Shown: one piece after another, positions 35,469 to 46,399 of the stretch | How positions within the stretch are numbered: position 1 is the stretch's first letter | How the letters are laid out: each line of letters opens with the position of its first letter | Assembly: GCA_011033025.1 (NCBI GenBank) | Contig: WFMF01000014.1 | Location: 744,001-808,000, forward strand | Direction of reading: 5' to 3' | DNA from: Beroe forskalii | Taxonomy: Eukaryota; Ctenophora; Nuda; Beroida; Beroidae | DNA length: 64,000 nucleotides | Program-made: the position numbers and the translations under genes | Notes under the pieces: model-generated | Seen by the model: the letters and a program-made list of their open reading frames with translations, nothing else | Told to the model about the DNA's origin: nothing | Database searches by the model: none

Positions 35469-38400
35469 TCACAGCAGTTCGCACTTTATCTTCCTCCGGT
35501 TCGGCTTGGCAGGCTTCCCGCTCAGACTCATGTACTGGTTCGTCTTGCGGACCAGCTCCACGAAGAGCTCCCGCACATTGGTATCCGTCTTAGCGCTCGT
35601 CTCTATGAAACTGCAGTTCCAGGATCGGGTAGCCAGCTGATCCGCCTGTGAAGAGATCGTGTGAAGGTGCTGATTAACGATTCAGAGTATATAATGATGG
35701 CAAATGCACGAGAAATTAACAATGATTTGTAATAGATTTAATATTTCATTTTCAGGCGTACCAACGGAATATAAAATTGCGCTGCTCCAATTATACTATT
35801 TTTGACATGCATCAATTGATTCTAAACGGTTGAAGTTCTACAGTTCCCTAGAAGGTATATTAGAGGATCTTCCCGATAAAGTGCTTCTTGACAAATTGAA
35901 AAATGGTGCACGTTACTACACTTTACCATGGTCTAATGTAGGCTTCAATATTCAACTTTTACATATTTTCACAGAGTGGGCAATTTGAATTTGTATATAG
36001 GTAAGTATAGGTATTCACTGATCGAGACTTAGATATTACCTCAATAATACCTCAACACTCATTTAGAATTACATGAAATTTAAAGATCGACCAATAACCA
36101 TTTAACCATGCTAAAAGTGCATCAAACCTGTTCTTTGCTGACTTCTCTGTCCATTTCCATGTCGCACTTATTGCCAACCAATACCATGGCAACTTGACTC
36201 GAACTCTTGACATCTACTATTTGTTGGTGGATTGTCTGAAAGAAAAGAAGAATTTCAGCTTTTTCTAATTTTCAAAAACCAGACCATCAAATCTTACTAT
36301 ATATAATTCTTCATCATATATATATTTATCTATGTAATAATGTTTGCCTGGCGTCTGTCCGGTCTGACACCACTCATGTATCAGAAGACGTGAAATTAGA
36401 CCCTTGACACCGGTTATCTAGACTATATGGATTGTAAAGCACTGTCTCATCAGCAAATTCACAGTATTAATTAAACAGAATTAGAATTAAACAGAATTAA
36501 ACAATTTTAGTCCAAAGAAGCACTAACACTTCTGTCTGGACGGATACATACATCAACAAATTTTCATATTTCAACCTGTCACAAAATCACTGAAAAAGCG
36601 CGGCAGCAACGAGTTCACGTATTAGCGCCATTTGCTTTGATCTGCAATTTAGCATCAATTGCCATTGCGCTCCTAAGCAAGTCCTCGGCAGTCTTTTTGC
36701 CAGCCTTTTCGCGAGCAGCGGATGGGCGAGTTGCAGAAGTGGGAGCAGTCTTAGGGGGTGCTGTAGGAGCAGTGTTAGGGGAGGAAGCCTGTGCAGGTGC
36801 AGAGGGGGCAGCAGGAGTAGATGTACGGGCTGCAGTAGTACAGGCAGTGGGTGAAGTCATGGTGGGAGCAGGAGGAGAAGGTGCATTTTGAGCATGACTC
36901 CAAATCTCACCTTTGAAGATGTAGAAGTGCTGCTCAGGGCTGGCTCTCTTCTTCGCTTTCATGAGGTCCACAAGTTTCTTCCGTTCTTCTCTCTCCTCAC
37001 GAGTCAGGTCTGGTGCTACAAAGACCCTTCGTGTAGTTGGGATTTCTCGTAATCTTTTCCCACATTTACGAAGACGGACAGCTGCATCACTGTTCGTTAG
37101 GCACACTTTGATGGGGCGGGGCTTGTCAGTAGTCTTCTTCCCCAACCTCTCGCAAAAGCCAATGTGAGGCTTTTCTCCAACTCTGCTGAACACCTCACTC
37201 ACCGTCTTCTCTGTCTCAATGCTGGGATCTTCTGTAACGCCATAGAGAATGATGTTCTTGCTCCTGTCCTCCGTTTTCACCACATTCTTGACAACACCAG
37301 CAATGTCCTTGGTGGAAACAATCGGAACTTGGGTACTGAAACTGGAAGCAACAACATCACTGTAACTTTTCAGCTCTGATTTCAGCGTTGTTTGGAGTTT
37401 TCCGACAGTCTCACTCTGACTTTCACGAAACTGATTCATTTGGTTCTTAAGCTCTTCATTCTGCAGTCTAATAACCTCCTCTTTCAGCTGATCAATCTTT
37501 CCCGTTGACACTCTCAGGACATCATAGCATAATTTAAGTTGCTTCATAGTCTCCACAAACCACATTGAGACACCTTCTTTCTTATAATTAGCACCAGCAA
37601 ACACATCAAGAGGAATTTGATTGACATCAGAACATTTCGTTTGGAGACAAAACTCATGTAACATGGTAGAAACATCAAACAGTACATTCTGAGCACTTTC
37701 CAATGAATACTGATCCATGGTGACCGGAGATATAATTGTACAATCTTATACACGGTAGCTGTATTCCATGTATATCATGAGCAGGTTAAAAACGGTGTGT
37801 GATGCGCTTATCAGTTATTGCAGAGAGATAAAAACGCAACGAAATGCAAATTGCAAATGAATGTGTGTTATGAATAAGGTGTCAGGTACTGCTTTCTAGC
37901 AGGACCCAGTCCCTCAGGTCTCACATAACTCGCAACCCAATCGAGCACCCGACCGGAGGTCGTGGGTTTTGCTAGTAATAATAATCCTGCATTACGGTGG
38001 CGTGTCGAACTCAAATATGCGCGGCTTTTCAATGCGCGGCGTAATAGTGCGCGGCTCGCTGCCTGTAATTAACAGGCAACGAGCCGCGCACGATTACGCC
38101 GCGCATGAAAAAGCCGCGCACATATGAGTTCGACACGCCCCTGTTACATTATATCTGAAACCTTTCAGAGGAGCTAGCAATTATATGATTTATGGTAGAT
38201 ACTGCATACAAAACATACCTGAAGCTCTAAGAATGAGGCTTGGCTGTCAATGGAATAGACGAGAGCAAAAGCATGACCATTAGCAATGTAAAGCTGCCTC
38301 ATGGCAGCAAACTGCTCTGTACCTGCTGTATCTAGGATTTCCAGGGTACAGGGAGCTCCATCCACCTCAATATTTTTCATAGCTTAATTAACGAACTGTT

Positions 38401-39353
38401 ACATGCAGTTCATAAAATGTACTGGGTGGCCCAAAAACACTTATTACTTTTTCTGTGTTTGGAGCATCTTTATCAAATTTTGAATACAATATTTATGCAT
38501 GGTAATTTTTGCACCAAAAATTTGAAGTGCTTAGCTCAAAAAATGTCCTAGAAGTTATCGCTGAAAGACAGGTTTTTGGACACATTTTCACACCTGCTCA
38601 ACAATGAATCTCATATACTTGGCGGATTAAAGATGTGCCAGTTATGTGCTGTCACCAAGCAATTTCAAATGTTGCACAGATGACATAACTGGCACAATTC
38701 AAAAGCTCAAATCTGTCAAGTATAATATATGAATTTTGGAGTGTCAGAAGTTTAAAAACAGTTTGTCTCAGAAGTTGAAAAAACCAGTACTTTATTAATA
38801 ACTTAAACATTTTAAGAGACAAATTTCAAATTGTCTTATGTGCAAAAACTTACAAACCATACCTATAACATCCCAGAATTTTATTTAGAAACTTCTAAGA
38901 CAGTAAAAGTTGTTAATCTTATTACAGATGAAGCGTTTTTTGGCCACCTGGTAGTCTGGTACATGCACAAATCTAAATACCTCTGCCCAAAATTCATACA
39001 AAGCTATAAAATTAGAAAACTTAATGAATATCTGATAATGATGCTTTGAATCAACATACTTTATGCATTTCTCTTGAAATTTTGAATTGAACATTTTATT
39101 TCTGCTCTAATAGATAGCTGTACATAAAGGGTTGGTTTTAACTTCTTTTGTTGCTGTCTCTAAACAACCATAGTTTGTTCCTATTATCATTATCAAAAAA
39201 ATTCTGGCATGTAATAATGAATAATACCTCAATTTGATGACGATAAAAATCTTCTATAGTTGGATCATACTTTTCCACAAACACTCCTTGCACAAGTCGC
39301 ATAGTAAGAGCTGATTTGCCCACACCTCCTGCACCAAGGATAACCAGTTTGTA
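35469..39353 (-). CDS. Rap-like small GTPase, first exon not found
   Basis: Exons in transcript order are 39353-39228, 38365-38219, 36235-36128 and 35645-35469, all phase 0, GT-AG, 185 codons plus stop. The protein lacks only a short start (the family begins MREYKL or MTEYKL). It has the P-loop [10 protein letters not shown], switch [13 protein letters not shown], switch [14 protein letters not shown] and ETSAK guanine-binding motifs, and a C-terminal CELL. Thr in DTAGTEQF in place of the Ras Gln is the Rap signature. CELL predicts geranylgeranylation and membrane anchoring after a basic tail. Rap proteins control adhesion and polarity; that role is inferred. Intron 36236-38218 contains a LINE ORF1-type frame on the same strand and a long palindrome. 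The acceptor at 38366 has almost no pyrimidine tract. Confidence 0.9.
36465..36515 (-). repeat. 10-bp tail repeat behind the ORF1-type frame
   Basis: On the minus strand TTTAATTCTG or near copies repeat three times about 100 bp after the ORF1 stop. Short 3' tandem repeats are typical ends of CR1/L2-type retrotransposons. Confidence 0.5.
36615..37718 (-). CDS. LINE ORF1-type nucleic-acid-binding protein, intact and without ORF2
   Basis: The 367-residue uninterrupted frame starts [10 protein letters not shown]. Residues ~75-105 look coiled-coil. SYSDVV precedes an RRM-like segment common in non-LTR ORF1 proteins ([10 protein letters not shown], then [35 protein letters not shown]). A Pro/Ala/Thr-rich tail and a Lys-rich end follow. 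No endonuclease or reverse transcriptase is nearby. It sits sense-oriented inside a Rap-like gene intron, with a short tandem repeat tail. It could be a recent non-autonomous insertion or a domesticated ORF1 gene. The antisense remnants at 48300 and 61320 are distant relatives. Confidence 0.75.
   Translation of the reverse strand: MDQYSLESAQNVLFDVSTMLHEFCLQTKCSDVNQIPLDVFAGANYKKEGVSMWFVETMKQLKLCYDVLRVSTGKIDQLKEEVIRLQNEELKNQMNQFRESQSETVGKLQTTLKSELKSYSDVVASSFSTQVPIVSTKDIAGVVKNVVKTEDRSKNIILYGVTEDPSIETEKTVSEVFSRVGEKPHIGFCERLGKKTTDKPRPIKVCLTNSDAAVRLRKCGKRLREIPTTRRVFVAPDLTREEREERKKLVDLMKAKKRASPEQHFYIFKGEIWSHAQNAPSPPAPTMTSPTACTTAARTSTPAAPSAPAQASSPNTAPTAPPKTAPTSATRPSAAREKAGKKTAEDLLRSAMAIDAKLQIKANGANT
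37928..37966 (+). other. tRNA-like SINE fragment
   Basis: TCGAGCACCCGACCGGAGG followed by TCGTGGGTT resembles the anticodon/T-arm half of tRNA-derived SINEs with a B-box-like core. The A-box half and full arms are not seen. Confidence 0.3.
37999..38139. mobile_element. Long fold-back (palindromic) element
   Basis: Arms of ~68 bp, nearly perfect, begin GGCGTGTCGAACTCA and contain four GCGCGGC boxes. They meet at a short AATTA loop (~38066). The flanks CTGCATTA and TTACATTA (6 of 8 matching) hint at a hAT-like 8-bp duplication. Confidence 0.8.
38140..38218. other. Intron end of the Rap-like gene
   Basis: Short intron remainder with the donor complement ACATAC next to exon 38219-38365. Nothing else seen. 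Confidence 0.4.
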
Positions 39354-39792
39354 CTAGATCCAACTGAAACAAATATGCATGGTGCCATTCCTGTTAGATT
39401 GAGTGCAGAGCATGATAAAGTAAAAATGTTAATTTAATGGAGAAAACTCTCCATTTGAATCACATTGTTAAATCTCAACATTTTCGTGATTTATTGAATC
39501 ATGATTTGAAGTAAATAATGTAGGTATAGGCATAGTGAGCTCTGGACCACACTTGTGCTTTAAGTGTTATGTTCTACTGATTTATTCACATGGTGCTGCA
39601 CAATCAGAAATTTAAGAACCATTTGCATATCTCAAAGTTGTGAGACATGTGTTTTGGAACAGTTTCTAAATGAGTTTTAAAGAGTAGCCTCGCATTTCAT
39701 AATTTTATCAGTTACTACTGATCAAATATTTCACATAGCATTCATTTCAAGATTTTCCATTTAAAGTTAATTTGTCTCCTTTTGAAAAAAGC

Positions 39793-42700
39793 TGTTGCCA
39801 ATATTGATGAAATGTCCTGCTCTCAGTACCCAATCATTTCAGAGCATGATAAAGTGCCTTTCAATACCCCTGCTGTTGGGTGTGCCTTGGATGATACAAA
39901 AACAACAGCTCTCTTGAATGCTGCAAAGGAAACAGCTCAACAAAGTTTGCAAAAGTCAGATGTCATTGCTATTGTAAGTCATTAAACCTATACTGTGCAT
40001 TGTGCATATTGCACAACAATATTCAAATTTATAATGTACTTTAAAGGTGTAAGACAAACATGCATTCCTGATATATATACATATACCCGCAGCCTCTAGG
40101 GCTGAATTTCATATCGCAAACATTTTGATATGAAAATATATCCCTCGAGGGCGCTAGCCCGAGGATATATATAGCACGCAGGGCTCGAAGAGCCCGAGTG
40201 CTATACGAAATTCAGCCCATGAGGCGAGGAGTATATGGTATATATCCACTGTGAGCTTTTTGGGAGAATGGCATATCTAAGATGAAAAAAGTTGAATGTT
40301 CAAGTAAATCCTCGAAGATTTGAACACACAGGAAGTTTTTGCAACAATAAATTGAGTTTTTTCTCTAATTAACAAAAATTAACAAATGCAATACAAACAC
40401 GCTTAAGCACCGTAAGTATTTGATCGAAGGGGTTGGTAAAGCTTATGTAGAAGTTATGAGCCCGAGGGCCCGAAGGGCCCGAGGGCGAAAATTTTAAAGG
40501 TGAATCGAATCTAAGCATGGATCAATCTCAAAGGTCTTGCAATCGAAGGATTATTGGCTAAAAATGTGGTTAGATGCTGTTAATTAAACTTAAAACACTA
40601 GCAATCTTGGAAAAACAAACAATAATTGGAAAAACAAACAAAGGGGAAAATGGTTGCATGTCACTTTGTGAAACGCATCAGTTACAGCAGAACTTGAAAA
40701 GAGATACAAAACGATGAAAGAAAATGGGTTAAAATGAGCGTATTTACATTTGGTGAAACTCTGCAGCACTGTTATAATAGACAAATGAGAATGACGTAAT
40801 TACCATGGTTGAATATGGTAAGTCAATAGAATAAAGTGTCCCTCAAAATTTTTCTCATGAGAAGTTGCACTATGTATCAGAGTGTCGCGGTAATTAGGCG
40901 GCATTTATTTTACATCGTATCCGCTGTGTGTGAGAAAAATAATGCACTATTGTTACTAATGATAATGACGTATTGCTCTCACTCACCTCTTGCTATTTCC
41001 GAAGAATGTGTAACCATGACAACATGGCAATGCAATTAATGATCAACACAAATGCAAATTCTAACTTTATTTCATGATATTGTATTTCATTCTCTCGTTT
41101 TTGATTTTGTATCTTTTTACTTCTCTTTCTCGGAATGATTGCTTTTACAGAATTTTACAGAATTGCTCTTATCACTGCTTTCACTGCTATCACTGCAGTT
41201 CACTGTTTTCTCTGCTATTTGACTCGACTTTTGTCTACTGTTGGCCACATATTTTGCTGAATATTTATTAATTATCGATACCTATGTTGTTTTGCTGTGA
41301 ATTTTATCCAATTCTATTTCGAAGTTGAACTACTTCTCATAATTTCATGATTCAGTAAACTGCTGAACAATGATGAATATCAGTTTCAGTGTTTTGACTC
41401 TTAACTTTCCATCGCCTCGATGTTTTGTCGATAATCAACTCCACAAAAATCCTTCTATTTGCCAGTTTTTTGCCTCATGATCGACATTTTGCTGCTAAAA
41501 TTGTTGTTTTGGACACTTTCAATGATCTCAGCCAGTTTAGCACCAAAAAATATTTTCTTCCAAGAGGCGGGCTATATTGCAACCGGCGTAGAACTGCTCT
41601 CGCGGGCCGGGCTATATCCGGTGGGTATATCAAATTTAGCGTGCAGATATTTTACCGGGCTATGCGCGCCCGCTACCTAAAATGTCTTCAAAAAGCGCAC
41701 GCGAGTGGATATAATACACCCTGCAAGGGCTAATAGACATTTTAATAAAACATTTTAAACTTTAGATTTCGACAGTGTAGCAAGATATAGAAACGTGTAG
41801 TTGTAAAATCGGCTGTCCCCATTACCCTCAATATTTAAGATATTTATGACCTGTATTAGTATTATTTATTCATTGTTATTGAAAATTTTGTCTGTGGCCT
41901 TAGGTGAATGGTGACAGCAAGAAATCAGATTCGAAGATCAAAATTGCAATTACCAGCTACACAAGGATAGGTGAGCTTTAATTGATAAGGTAATTTCGTA
42001 AATAGCTAGTACATAGTAACAGGTATATGGTAGGCGACCTGCCATTGACCTTTTCATTGCTGTTTTTACTTACTAGTTACTTGTGCAGAAGTTTTGTAAC
42101 TTTGCATGAAATGAAGATAGTGAGTTGCAATCATCGAAACTTGGAAGTAACAAAGTCCCCACCAGGCGAAGGGTACAACAGTTACATTGTGTACACAGTC
42201 CAGACATCGGTAAGTTGGGACTTTTAGCAATACCGTACACCCCCTCAGCATCATCTAGCAATAACTAAACATAGATTTATTGTGAGATTGCAATTGGTTA
42301 CTGGTAACGTGACTGTAGATATCTTGAGATTGTGTAACCTACCCACCTAATTTCTCTACAAATTTCATTTTTTATCCAAAGGATTCAAAGGATTCATAAT
42401 ACATATAATACAGTTTATCTATTTCTGGTAGGTATGTTGTCAACACTTATTAGCAATTGAATTATTAAAAAGTAAAGCTCCAAATCTCACCTATCTTCAG
42501 GGTGAGATGACGCCTGACACCACAGTCCAAAGGAGGTTCAGTGACTTCATCATCCTCCACCAGCTTCTCATGGAGAACTACCTGCCAAGGGGAATCATCG
42601 TCCCTCCTGCTCCCGAGAAGAACTTCATGGGTGAGTTCCGAGTTTATAGTGCTGGAGAACTACCTGCCAAGGGGAATCATCGTCCCTCCTGCTCCCGAGA

Positions 42701-43946
42701 AGAACTTCATGGGTGAGTTCCGAGAGTGCTGGAGAGCTACTTAGTGCTTTCACACTGGAGAGTTTAACACTGGTGAGCTTAGCACGATAGTCAGGCCCTG
42801 GAATCGAACCGCCAGCTTCTCAATTAAAAGTCAGATGCCTTAATGACTGCGTTACCTCGGTGCCAATAACCTTATAACCCCCTCGAGATACCTATTATTC
42901 ACCTATTCCTCGAAATGTCCAAGGGTGACTCATTCTTAAGTTTGCATCATGTTTCTACAAACCTATTCTAGATACTGCTTCGTGGAAAGATTCAGAACTA
43001 TTATCTTAATTTGTGGGCGTTATGATATAGTATCTATAAAATTTTCTATTTTCTAGCCGTAAATCTGGCATCGCCCTCACGGGGGTGGTTTCAATCAATC
43101 AACCAAATGCTTTTCAGGCACAGCGAAGGTTCGGTTCGGAGGGAACAACCAGTCGACAGAGGACCAGAGCCACTTCATCAGGAAAAGGAAGGCAGCGCTG
43201 GAGCGCTACCTCAACAGACTCATGAGACACCACCTGGTTGTGAAGGACGAGACCTTCAAACGATTCCTCCAGGAGGAGGAACCCCCGCGACCCAACCCCA
43301 ACGCTTCGGGGATCAAAGGTGCTTTTTTATTTGTTCGAGTAAGGTTTAACGTTTGATAGATATGCCCCTCTTCTTCTGTCATTATTAAATGCCATGTTAA
43401 ATGTTGCCATGTGTTACATGTTGCCACGTCACATGTTATCATGTTACCATGTTGCCATGGTAACACATTTTAAATGGCACATTGCCAGGTTTTATGAAGA
43501 ACATGGAGACGATGGTTTCTAAAGCCACAGCTCGAATAAACGAGGTGGATGAGTGGTATGAGGACAAGCAGCAGCACATTCTAGGTACCTTATTCTAAGT
43601 ACCTTATGCTAAGTACCTTATTCTATGTACCTTATTCTAGGTACCTTATTCTAGGTTCCTTATTCTAGGTTCCTTATTCTAGGTAACCATGATTATTAAG
43701 TGCGATGATGTACCTATCCATTACTTATGAACCTTCCTCTGTAATCACTAATCAGTTATTATGATATTATGTGCACTCTCCTGTATCTGTGTAGATGTCA
43801 ATGTATATGTCAATGTATCCATGTGTTTCAGAACTAGAAGAAACTTTGAAGAAGCTGCTGGTCGTGGTAGACAACATGGTGTGCAACAGGAGGGACTTAG
43901 CCCTCAAATCCAACTCCTTCTCAGAGAATTGCTCCCACTTAGGCGA
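39793..43946 (+). CDS. Sorting nexin of the SNX1/2 type, BAR region missing
   Basis: Exons are ~39793-39973, 41904-41970, 42121-42209, 42501-42630, 43118-43318, 43489-43584 and from 43832. Phases agree and junctions are GT-AG. The PX domain is clear: VQRRFSDF with the phosphoinositide-contacting arginine, the PPAPEK loop, then RKRKAALERYLNRL. The linker FMKNMETMVSKATARINEVD and the BAR start (YEDKQQHIL, ELEETLKKLL, CNRRDLALKS) follow. SNX1/2 proteins curve endosomal membrane for retromer cargo. The family continues as SEDHTxLSRALSQL, but here the frame departs after HLGEC (~43946) into unrelated sequence with a hairpin and stops at 44064. Most of the BAR domain is therefore lost or misassembled. 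N-terminal exons are uncertain; exon 42121 rests on an odd acceptor. Confidence 0.85.
40033..40262. mobile_element. Cloverleaf-like fold-back element
   Basis: Left end TGTACTTTAAAGGTGTAAG matches the 20837 element. An outer AT stem (ATATATACATATAC with GTATATGGTATATAT) and a second stem (GGGCTGAATTTC with GAAATTCAGCCC) enclose three hairpins. The hairpin tops are CTCGAGGGCGCTAGCCCGAG and GGGCTCGAAGAGCCCGAG. It lies in a sorting nexin intron. Confidence 0.7.
40265..41900. other. Sorting nexin intron sequence
   Basis: No exon recognised. Around 40460-40490 a CCCGAGGGCCCGAAGGGCCCGAGG palindrome-like patch occurs, and 41560-41740 is unusually GC-rich (CGGGCTATATCCGG, GGGCTATGCGCGCCCGC). Both resemble the fold-back loop motifs. 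Confidence 0.45.
42571..42722. repeat. 82-bp tandem duplication covering the end of a PX exon
   Basis: The last ~60 bases of exon 42501-42630 plus its donor (ATGGGTGAGTTCCGAG) are repeated 82 bp downstream. This provides a second GTGAGT donor at 42713. Reading through the first donor stays open into the repeat. Confidence 0.85.
42782..42863 (-). other. tRNA-Lys-like sequence (SINE or tRNA pseudogene)
   Basis: On the minus strand it reads from GGCACCGAGGTAACGCAGTC through an anticodon-like loop CTTTTAAT to a good B box GGTTCGATTCC. The ends pair partially (GCAC with GTGC). The A box is weak and stems have mismatches, so it is a tRNA-derived relic, not a sound tRNA. Confidence 0.55.
43576..43690. 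repeat. 14-bp minisatellite made from a splice donor
   Basis: The exon end ATTCTAG|GTACCTT at 43584 is the first of about seven tandem TTATTCTAGGTACC-type units. Several units keep TAGGTACC or TAAGTACC, so they could act as alternative donors. Confidence 0.8.
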
Positions 43947-43972
43947 GTGCTCCCACTTACTTAATAAGTTAA

Positions 43973-44006
43973 AACAAGAATTGCGCCTGCAGGCTCAATT
44001 CTTGTT
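43973..44006. repeat. Hairpin at the sorting nexin break
   Basis: AACAAGAATTG and CAATTCTTGTT flank a CGCCTGCAGGCT core just after the sorting nexin homology ends, in the read-through frame. Confidence 0.75.
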
Positions 44007-44069
44007 TGTCCCGTTGCCTCGTTTTGCAGGCGCTTTATTTCCCTCTCCAACGTACTTGAATTAACGCGG

Positions 44070-45980
44070 GCATGTAATGGCACGTGGGCGAATTCGGTCC
44101 GATACACGTGCCAAATCATTGCGCGCGCTCCCGCCAATTCGTAGAACTCTTTGTAGATTTGGCCATTTTGTTTGCGCGCCGTTTCATTACGAATATCGCC
44201 ATTTTTGTTGCGCATCACATTTTCTTTGATGTCGATATCGAATGACAATCCATTGTACAAGTGTTGCACTTTATGGTTTTTTGCTTTTCTGGTTCATGTT
44301 GCATCACACCGTCCCTTTACATGATTATATGAAGTCAAGACATGGAAATGATTGATGAATTGATAGGTGCTTCATTCTGTTAAAGATTGACTTTTCTGAT
44401 ATGGTTATCGAGACAAATTTTTCATCGGAAGCCATGGTCATCATTGATTGTACTCAAATTGCCCATTGTCAATTGTTTTGAGGCTACAAGATCACTTGAA
44501 ATCCAATAAGGTATTGATGAGGAATTCCGTGACAGTTGATAGATATTTCACCCGACTTATCCACGGGCCTGGGCCACGTCTTATCATTGAAATTCATAAA
44601 CCAAGTTTTAAATACTCAAAAAGGAATCAAAATTTTCAAGGTCAGGATCACCGGAGCATTGAACCCAAATAGCTGTAAGCTAGCTGCTGTGAGAACTGCA
44701 CACGATGCCACTACACCAAACTGAGAAACTACACCGGCGCGAGTGATTTTATAAAGGAGCAGTTGGTGAATGCACCTTGTGCCTGTAATGGTACCTTGTT
44801 GACGAAATCTCCTTCAAATATGTGGACATCTCCTCAAATTTGTGGACATCTCCTCAAATTTTGTGGACATATCTCCCTGGGACTTTCCGGGCACTTTCCA
44901 GAAATTACAGTAGTTGTATTGCAAATCTGGACCTGCTATGCACATATCCTATTTCTCACCTTCCCAAACACGATCTTTGTTATTTCGGTGAGTGCTTGCC
45001 TTTTAGAAACAAAACGCAATTGGAGAGGGAAAAAAATAGAGTTGTCCTGGTTATTGTGTTCGCAAATTGGGACCTCTCTTAGTCGAAGATCGTGGAGACG
45101 TGGGGTCTATGTGTTTATGTTCGAATGTATGGTAGCGTAGGGAAGCCAATATCAGGCAGGAATCCAAATACCAACAATAAAGTGCTAATTGGAACTACAC
45201 GTTGGTAATTATTGAGGTGTAAACCAGCTACAGTGCGCTTATTTCAATGAGCACATTGCAGTGTACAAATGCGCATTACGCGAGTACAATCAATGTACTT
45301 CTCAACTGTACAGTGTACTAATGTACAGAGTACAACTGTACAGTGTACACCACACAGCAACCGAATGTTTCTCATTGTGCTCTATTGTGAGCCTCTCTGT
45401 AGAGCTTTTCGTAAAACCCATTAGTCTGTAGCACTTCTTACAAGCAGTTTTACAAGCCCTCAATTCACAGTTATTAAAAGCTTTTTGAATGAACGCTGGA
45501 AGCTTTTAAGTTGTAAGTTTTCAAAGAAAAAAAGACGATGGTACTTATCTTGGTAGACGGTGGTATTTAATGAATTCATTAATGCGTGCACAAATGCTTA
45601 TTTGAGGCTGTATATTGAAGTAAAGAAAATAAGAAATGACTTAAATATTTCTTTGGGTTTACTTCCTATACATAAAATATTCAATTGTTGTGAATCGACT
45701 TTTGAAGTTCACAATTTTGTCTCAGAGAAGTAGAAACTAACATTTCACTTGTACAATGTGGTCTAATCAGACCATGTTCGGTGTGCTTTGTAGAAAACAC
45801 ATTACAGGCCTGTTTGGATTTTGGAGATGAAAATGTAGATACTGCCTGCTGACTTTATGTAATAAGTCCAGTCTTCCTCACTGGTTTCTGATAATATGTT
45901 GTACTGACACAGAGAATGTTTCTGATGAGGATGTTTCAGTATGGTTAGGAGTCGTTAGGCCATGCTCTGTGGTTGTTCCA
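44070..45980. other. Unassigned sequence
   Basis: No recognised gene. At 44680-44810 a + strand frame is Cys-rich (CENCTRCHYTKLRNY, then NAPCACNGTLL), possibly an eroded zinc-binding segment. A GTACA-rich patch with TGTACAGTGTAC lies at ~45290-45350. Confidence 0.4.
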
Positions 45981-45984
45981 CATA

Positions 45985-46395
45985 TGGAAACTGGTCAACT
46001 ATTTTAGAGCTTGAATCTGTACAGCGTAGATTTACAAGATTAGTTGATGATATTGGACTTTACCATATAGTGAGCGTTTGAAGAAGCTTAATCTTACAAC
46101 ATTAGGTGAAAGGAGATTAAGAGGTGACCTTATTGAAACATATAAAATATTAAATGATAAAGTTCAATATGGTGGAAATATATTTAGACTTGTAGGTCAG
46201 AAAGAACATTTTACAAAAGTGTTAAATCTAGTGTTTCTGATATTTGCAAATTAAGAGCTCATTTTCTGCCTGAAAGGGTTCTGTAATTACTGGAATAAGC
46301 TACCAAACTATGTTAAGTCTTCAAATGATGTGAATGCATTTAAGAGTAATTTGGAAGTTTTAAGAATGAATGTTTACATGAAAATGTTGACAACT
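45985..46395 (+). pseudogene. LINE reverse transcriptase C-terminal relic
   Basis: The broken frame shows the thumb/C-terminal pattern of CR1/jockey ORF2: LESVQRRFTRLV, SERLKKLNLTTLGERRLRGD, then FWNKLPNYVKSSNDVNAFKS. There are several frameshifts. The catalytic domain is absent, so it is a 5'-truncated copy. Confidence 0.7.
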
Positions 46396-46399
46396 ATTG

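Noticed and set aside
42782-42863. Functional tRNA-Lys gene
   Set aside because: Weak A box and mismatched stems; better explained as a tRNA-derived relic.
44763-45140. 125-codon frame with repeated ICGHLL
   Set aside because: Caused by a short repeat of CTCCTCAAATTTGTGGACAT; no family resemblance.
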